Source of the DNA: Pseudomonadota bacterium
GTDB taxonomy: Bacteria; Desulfobacterota; Desulfovibrionia; Desulfovibrionales; Desulfovibrionaceae
Assembly: GCA_018816865.1 (NCBI GenBank)
Contig: JAHIUW010000008.1
Location: 1 to 57,738, forward strand
Direction of reading: 5' to 3'
Length of the DNA: 57,738 nucleotides
A program made the position numbers and the translations under genes. Under the pieces are notes generated by a model. The model made no database searches. It saw only the letters and a program-made list of their open reading frames with translations, and had not been told where the DNA came from. This document shows positions 53,560 through 57,738 of the stretch, one piece after another; within the stretch, counting starts at the first letter, position 1, and every line of letters begins with the position of its first letter.

Positions 53560-54203
53560 TACTGTTGCACCTCATGATCCAGAATTTCACCCTTGAAGAT
53601 CCAGACCTTGACGCCAATGACGCCGTAGGTCGTACGAGCTTCAGCGAAACCGTAGTCCATGTCGGCCCGCAGGGTGTGCAGGGGCACACGACCTTCGCGG
53701 TACCACTCGGAACGAGCGATCTCGGCACCGGCCAGACGACCGGCACAGGCGATCTTGATGCCTTCGGCACCGAACTTGCGAGCCATGCCCACGGTGCGCT
53801 TCATGGCGCGACGGAAGGCAATACGGCGCTCAAGCTGAACAGCGATGTTCTCGGCAACCAGCTGGGCATCGGTTTCAGGCCGACGGATCTCGTTCACTTC
53901 GATGGCGAACTCACGGCTGAACATTTGTTTCAGGTCCCCGCGCAGCTTCTCGATCTCCACACCCTTGCGTCCAATGACGATGCCCGGGCGGGCGGTAAAG
54001 ATCAGCAGACGGACTTTGCCGCCGGCGCGTTCTATTTCAAGCCGGGAAATTCCAGCGTGAAAGAGTTTCTTCTTAACGAACTTACGGATCTTATCGTCTT
54101 CGAAGACATTGGCTGCATAATCCTGCTTGTTCGCAAACCAGCGGGAAAGCCAATTCTTGTTGTAACCAAGACGGAATCCGTACGGATGTACTTTGTGTCC
54201 CAC
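53559..54203 (-). CDS. rpsC: 30S ribosomal protein S3 (GTG start)
   Basis: The 214-residue S3 has the KH domain ('[24 protein letters not shown]') and the C-domain ('[40 protein letters not shown]'). GTG at 54203 gives '[18 protein letters not shown]' with AGGGAGG 5 bases upstream. The longer frame overlaps rplV and lacks family support. Confidence 0.97.
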   Translation of the reverse strand: MGHKVHPYGFRLGYNKNWLSRWFANKQDYAANVFEDDKIRKFVKKKLFHAGISRLEIERAGGKVRLLIFTARPGIVIGRKGVEIEKLRGDLKQMFSREFAIEVNEIRRPETDAQLVAENIAVQLERRIAFRRAMKRTVGMARKFGAEGIKIACAGRLAGAEIARSEWYREGRVPLHTLRADMDYGFAEARTTYGVIGVKVWIFKGEILDHEVQQ

Positions 54204-54213
54204 AACAGCCTCC

Positions 54214-54546
54214 CTACGACTCGGCGACAACCACAGTGATATGGCTGGTACGTTTGAGGATTCGGTTGGCGCGACCCATAGCTCTGGGTTTGATGCGCTT
54301 CAGGGTCGGGCCCTCGTCGACCAGCACCTGTTTAACCACGAGGTTGTCCACATCGACACCGGGGAGCTGCTCTGCGTTGGCCACTGCGGAGTGCAGGACC
54401 TTGCCGATCAGCTTCGCGGCTTTCTTCGGTGTGAACCGCAAGACATTGATTGCGTCTTCGACGGGCATGCCTAAAACATTCCGGGCCACCAGTCGAGCTT
54501 TTTGAGCCGAGAGACGCTGGTATTTGGCAACTGCTTTCGTTTCCAT
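54214..54546 (-). CDS. rplV: 50S ribosomal protein L22
   Basis: The 110-residue L22 ('[36 protein letters not shown]', '[20 protein letters not shown]') has a long loop lining the exit tunnel. The ATG at 54546 has AGGTGG 5 bases upstream. A GTG three codons earlier lies inside that site and is rejected. Confidence 0.97.
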   Translation of the reverse strand: METKAVAKYQRLSAQKARLVARNVLGMPVEDAINVLRFTPKKAAKLIGKVLHSAVANAEQLPGVDVDNLVVKQVLVDEGPTLKRIKPRAMGRANRILKRTSHITVVVAES

Positions 54547-54561
54547 ATCAGCCACCTATCC

Positions 54562-54843
54562 TTAGCGTTTAGCCTTGCTCTTCTTATCCGCAACGTGCCC
54601 GAAGTAGGTCCGGGTCGGAGCGAATTCGCCGAGCTTGTGGCCGACCATGTTCTCGGTGACGAACACGGGGATGAATTTGCGGCCGTTGTGTACTGCAAAG
54701 GTCATTCCCACCATTTCAGGAATGATGGTGGAACGGCGAGACCAAGTCTTGATGACTCTGCGGTCACCGCTCTCGGTGGCCTTCTCCACTTTTTTCATGA
54801 GGTGTCCGTCAATGAACGGACCCTTTTTCAGCGACCTGGGCAT
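54562..54843 (-). CDS. rpsS: 30S ribosomal protein S19
   Basis: The 93-residue S19 ('[22 protein letters not shown]', '[46 protein letters not shown]') sits in the 30S head. It is standard in length and place. Confidence 0.98.
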   Translation of the reverse strand: MPRSLKKGPFIDGHLMKKVEKATESGDRRVIKTWSRRSTIIPEMVGMTFAVHNGRKFIPVFVTENMVGHKLGEFAPTRTYFGHVADKKSKAKR

Positions 54844-54851
54844 GACAACTC

Positions 54852-55682
54852 CTATTTCTGGCCGCGACGCTTAACAATAAGCTTGGACGACGGCTTCTTC
54901 TTGTTACGAGTCTTGTACCCCTTCGTGGGCATGCCCCACGGAGAGACCGGATGACGGCCACCGGAGCTGCGGCCTTCACCGCCACCCAGGGGGTGATCCA
55001 CCGGGTTCATGGCGACACCGCGAACTTCAGGGCGCTTGCCCATCCAGCGTGCGCGGCCAGCCTTACCGATACAGATCTTCTCGTGATGGATGTTGCCCAC
55101 CTGGCCGACAGTGGCCATGCAGGACGCCAGCACATTGCGAACTTCACCGGAGGGCATACGCAACAAGGCGTATTTGCCTTCCTTGGCGACGAGCTGCGCG
55201 TAGGTTCCTGCAGCGCGGCAGAACTGACCACCCTTACCGGGGTGCAGCTCCACGTTGTGCACGATGGTACCCACGGGGATCTTCACCAGAACCAGGGCGT
55301 TGCCGGGCTTAATATCGGCAGCGTCACCAGCAAGGATGGAATCTCCCACATTGATCCCCACCGGGGCGAGGATGTAGCGCTTCTCACCGTCGGCATAATT
55401 CAGCAACGCAATGCGGGCGCTGCGGTTAGGATCGTACTCAATGGTCGCGACTTTCGCAGGAATGTCGAATTTGTCGCGTTTGAAGTCGATAATGCGGTAC
55501 AGGCGCTTATGCCCACCGCCACGGCGTCTGGAGGTCACCCGGCCCAGGTTGTTGCGGCCGCTGCTTTTGGTCAATCCGATGGTCAGAGACTTCTCGGGAA
55601 CCGTGGTGGTGATCTCCTCAAACGTGGAGATGGTTTGATGGCGCCGGCCCGGCGAAGTAGGTTTCAGCTTGCGCGTGGCCAT
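54852..55682 (-). CDS. rplB: 50S ribosomal protein L2
   Basis: The 276-residue L2 lies near the peptidyl-transferase centre. The C-terminal signature '[38 protein letters not shown]' contains the conserved His. The N-terminus '[17 protein letters not shown]' is typical. Confidence 0.98.
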   Translation of the reverse strand: MATRKLKPTSPGRRHQTISTFEEITTTVPEKSLTIGLTKSSGRNNLGRVTSRRRGGGHKRLYRIIDFKRDKFDIPAKVATIEYDPNRSARIALLNYADGEKRYILAPVGINVGDSILAGDAADIKPGNALVLVKIPVGTIVHNVELHPGKGGQFCRAAGTYAQLVAKEGKYALLRMPSGEVRNVLASCMATVGQVGNIHHEKICIGKAGRARWMGKRPEVRGVAMNPVDHPLGGGEGRSSGGRHPVSPWGMPTKGYKTRNKKKPSSKLIVKRRGQK

Positions 55683-55685
55683 AGC

Positions 55686-55976
55686 TTAGACTCCTTCAAA
55701 CAATTCGATCTTTTCGCCTTCGGCCAGAGTCACGTAGGCTTTTTTATAGCCCGACTGCTGACCGGTCACGCGACCGAATTTTTTACGTGGACAAGGGCGA
55801 TACCGAATGACGTTGACGCCCAAAACTTTTACTTCAAAAGCCTTTTCAACAGCCTTGCCGATCTCGATCTTGTTGGCGTCGGGATGGACCAGGAAGGTGA
55901 CCTGATTGGCCCGCTCCTTGGCTTGCGTCGCCTTCTCGGAAACCAGCGGCTTGAGAAGAATCTGAGTATAATCCAT
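55686..55976 (-). CDS. rplW: 50S ribosomal protein L23
   Basis: The 96-residue L23 ('DYTQILLKPLVSEKATQAKERANQVTFLVHPDANKIEIGKAVEKAFEVKV') is the docking site for SRP and trigger factor at the tunnel exit. Its ATG overlaps the rplD stop (TAATG). Confidence 0.98.
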   Translation of the reverse strand: MDYTQILLKPLVSEKATQAKERANQVTFLVHPDANKIEIGKAVEKAFEVKVLGVNVIRYRPCPRKKFGRVTGQQSGYKKAYVTLAEGEKIELFEGV

Positions 55977-56596
55977 TACTTCAACCTCTCTTCCACCGCT
56001 TTCGCGGCATCCTGGAACATCACGAGCTGCGAATGGCGCAGTACGTCATAGACGTTCAACATGTCCTGCGAGAGGATGGTAATACCCGGAATATTCCTGG
56101 CAGAAAGACGGAGGACCATATCGTCGCCAGGAAGAACAATCAAGGCTTTTCTCAGGCCGAGACCCTTGAGGATCTCCACCACAGACTTGGTTTTGACTTC
56201 CTGCAGCTTGATGCTGTCGAGCACCAGCATGGAGTTGTCGGCAACTCTCGAGGACAGAGCCATACGCAGGGCCAGCTTGCGGATCTTCTTGTTCACCTTG
56301 AACTCGTAAGACCGAACCTGGGGCCCGAAGATGACACCTCCACCGCGCCACAAGGGGCTACGGATCGTACCGGCGCGTGCGCGACCGGTGCCTTTCTGAC
56401 GCCAAGGTTTGGCGCCACCGCCGCGGACGGCGGAGCGGTTCTTGACGGAGTGGGTGCCTGCACGCACCTTGGCGCGTTGGGCACGGACCACGAGGTTCAG
56501 AATCTCGGGCTTGACCGTCACCTCAAAGACCTCGGGAGCCAGCGTCAGCTCGCCCACCTCTTTCTTGGTCTGATCATATACTTTGACGACTGCCAT
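55976..56596 (-). CDS. rplD: 50S ribosomal protein L4
   Basis: The 206-residue L4 has the tunnel-loop sequence 'RGGGAKPWRQKGTGRARAGTIRSPLWRGGGVIFGP'. In E. coli L4 represses the S10 operon through the leader RNA. That leader is not here because tuf runs directly into rpsJ. Confidence 0.98.
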   Translation of the reverse strand: MAVVKVYDQTKKEVGELTLAPEVFEVTVKPEILNLVVRAQRAKVRAGTHSVKNRSAVRGGGAKPWRQKGTGRARAGTIRSPLWRGGGVIFGPQVRSYEFKVNKKIRKLALRMALSSRVADNSMLVLDSIKLQEVKTKSVVEILKGLGLRKALIVLPGDDMVLRLSARNIPGITILSQDMLNVYDVLRHSQLVMFQDAAKAVEERLK

Positions 56597-56600
56597 GTAC

Positions 56601-57248
56601 CTACCCTCGATTCTGCTTGCGGACCATGATGATCCCGTTCTTCGGGCCAGGAACCTGGCCCTTGAGGATCAGCAGGTTGTCATCCAGACGAACGTCCAGA
56701 ATCTCCACGTTAATGCAGGTCACTTTCTTATTACCCATCTGGCCGGCCATCTTCTTGCCCTTGAAGACCTTGGAAGGCCAAGCGCACTGACCAATACCAC
56801 CAGTGGAACGGTGAACCTTTTCGTGACCATGGGACGCGGGTGCTCCGCGGAAGTTCCAGCGCTTCATGGGGCCTTGAAAGCCTTTGCCCTTGGAAGTGCC
56901 GGTAACTTTGACCTTTTCGCCGGGGGTGAACATGGCAACAGTAAGGTCCTGTCCCAATTCGAAGCCCTCGACGTTTTCCAAACGCAGCTCGGTCAGATGG
57001 CGGTAGTAGTCCCGGCCAGCCTTGGCCTGATGGCCTTTGGCGGGCTTGGTGAGCTTGCGCTCCTCTATTTCCTGAAAACCAATCTGAACAGCCGTGTATT
57101 TATCTTTCGTGGTCGCGGCATCCTTCAGTTGAAGGATGGGGCAGGGACCCGCTGAAACTACGGTGCATGGGATGGCAGAGCCATCAGCACCGAAGATGCG
57201 AGTCATGCCCAATTTGCGTCCCATGATGCCAAGCGCGTTAGCCATCAT
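56601..57248 (-). CDS. rplC: 50S ribosomal protein L3
   Basis: The 215-residue L3 has '[13 protein letters not shown]', '[63 protein letters not shown]'. Two ATGs are adjacent; the first (57248) has GAGG 5 bases upstream. Confidence 0.98.
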   Translation of the reverse strand: MMANALGIMGRKLGMTRIFGADGSAIPCTVVSAGPCPILQLKDAATTKDKYTAVQIGFQEIEERKLTKPAKGHQAKAGRDYYRHLTELRLENVEGFELGQDLTVAMFTPGEKVKVTGTSKGKGFQGPMKRWNFRGAPASHGHEKVHRSTGGIGQCAWPSKVFKGKKMAGQMGNKKVTCINVEILDVRLDDNLLILKGQVPGPKNGIIMVRKQNRG

Positions 57249-57260
57249 GCTTACCTCGTT

Positions 57261-57578
57261 CTAGAGTTTAATCTCAACGTCTACACCAGCGGGCAGACTA
57301 AGCTTGCCCAGGGCATCGACGGTTTGCTGAGTCGGCTCCAGGATGTCGAGCAGGCGCTTATGAACGCGCATCTCGAACTGCTCCCGGGACTTCTTATCCA
57401 CGTGCACCGACTTTTGGACGGTGTACTTATGGATGTTGGTGGGCAGCGGGATAGGACCCGCAATGCTTGCACCGGTATTCCGGGCGGTGTCGACGATCTC
57501 GGCGACGGCCTTGTCCAGAATGCGGTAGTCATAAGCTTTCATTTTGATGCGAATACGATCGCTTTGCATAGCAACCAT
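57261..57578 (-). CDS. rpsJ: 30S ribosomal protein S10
   Basis: The 105-residue S10 ('[40 protein letters not shown]') is also NusE in antitermination. ATG 57578 has GGAG 6 bases upstream. An internal ATG at 57569 would give the shorter form MQSDRIRIK. It begins 3 bases after the tuf stop. Confidence 0.97.
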   Translation of the reverse strand: MVAMQSDRIRIKMKAYDYRILDKAVAEIVDTARNTGASIAGPIPLPTNIHKYTVQKSVHVDKKSREQFEMRVHKRLLDILEPTQQTVDALGKLSLPAGVDVEIKL

Positions 57579-57581
57579 GAC

Positions 57582-57738
57582 TTACTCCACGATTTCGGAG
57601 ACAACACCTGCGCCCACGGTACGGCCGCCTTCGCGAATGGCGAAGCGCAGACCCTTTTCCATGGCCACGGGGTGAATCATCTCAACGATAAAGACAGCGT
57701 TGTCACCGGGCATAACCATCTCGACGCCTTCTTCCAGA
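57582..57738 (-). CDS. tuf: elongation factor Tu, C-terminal part
   Basis: The last 51 codons are in the window: '[49 protein letters not shown]' and a stop. This is the domain-3 end of EF-Tu. The 3-base gap to rpsJ shows that tuf and the S10 cluster share a transcript. The rest lies right of the window. Confidence 0.95.
   Translation of the reverse strand, partial: LEEGVEMVMPGDNAVFIVEMIHPVAMEKGLRFAIREGGRTVGAGVVSEIVE

Overview
The window looks like a chromosome segment of a Desulfovibrionaceae-type sulfate reducer (Desulfobacterota). The evidence is indirect: GC-rich host genes, a selenocysteine-containing SelD beside a LysR regulator, a TAXI-type TRAP transporter, HDOD and multi-PAS signalling proteins, and the gene content around the ribosomal cluster. 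The assignment rests on gene style, not on a database match.

Left end (1-4018): one end of an integrated element, visibly more AT-rich than the rest. Read leftwards from its boundary it holds a small membrane protein, a tyrosine integrase, an unrecognised 293-aa protein, an AlpA/excisionase-like HTH protein and a replication-type HTH protein, then runs off the window. The right boundary is the 3' half of a tRNA-Pro(CGG) gene (3970-4018) followed by that tRNA's own terminator. The intact tRNA should therefore lie to the left, outside the window. Control sequences include four TTGCTAAC repeats at exact 11-bp spacing, a palindrome inside a promoter, and a hairpin that covers the excisionase ribosome-binding site.

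Middle (4.2-38 kb): ordinary chromosome. It carries a tiny Lys-rich protein, an RRM RNA-binding protein with a long leader, a secreted protein behind a C10 tract and promoter, a PAS histidine kinase, CobD, a TAXI-TRAP system, catalase, TrmL, a lipoprotein, a GNAT protein, tRNA-Val(CAC), RfbB/RfbD, hrcA-grpE-(binding protein)-dnaK, an LpoA/LppC-like lipoprotein, gatCA, mnmA, mtaB, and a tight run yicC-remA-gmk-pyrF-TPR-HDOD-recJ.

38.0-43.3 kb, minus strand: lysR, selD, a ferredoxin-ASKHA (RACo-like) protein, lipB and lipA. SelD is read through an in-frame UGA (Sec) with a SECIS-like hairpin just downstream. An about 120-bp palindromic element sits at the lipA 3' end, and its left arm is repeated in a diverged, roughly 200-bp tandem duplication behind recJ.

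43.4-57.7 kb, minus strand: the S10-spc-alpha ribosomal cluster from tuf (partial) to rplQ, with secY, map and rpoA. adk and infA are absent from their common places. The cluster ends at a strong terminator.

The most unusual signals are the phased repeats and control hairpin of the integrated element, the Sec-SelD/ferredoxin-ASKHA/lipoate gene run, the palindromic duplicated element at 37.8-38.2 kb, and the substrate-binding protein inserted between grpE and dnaK.
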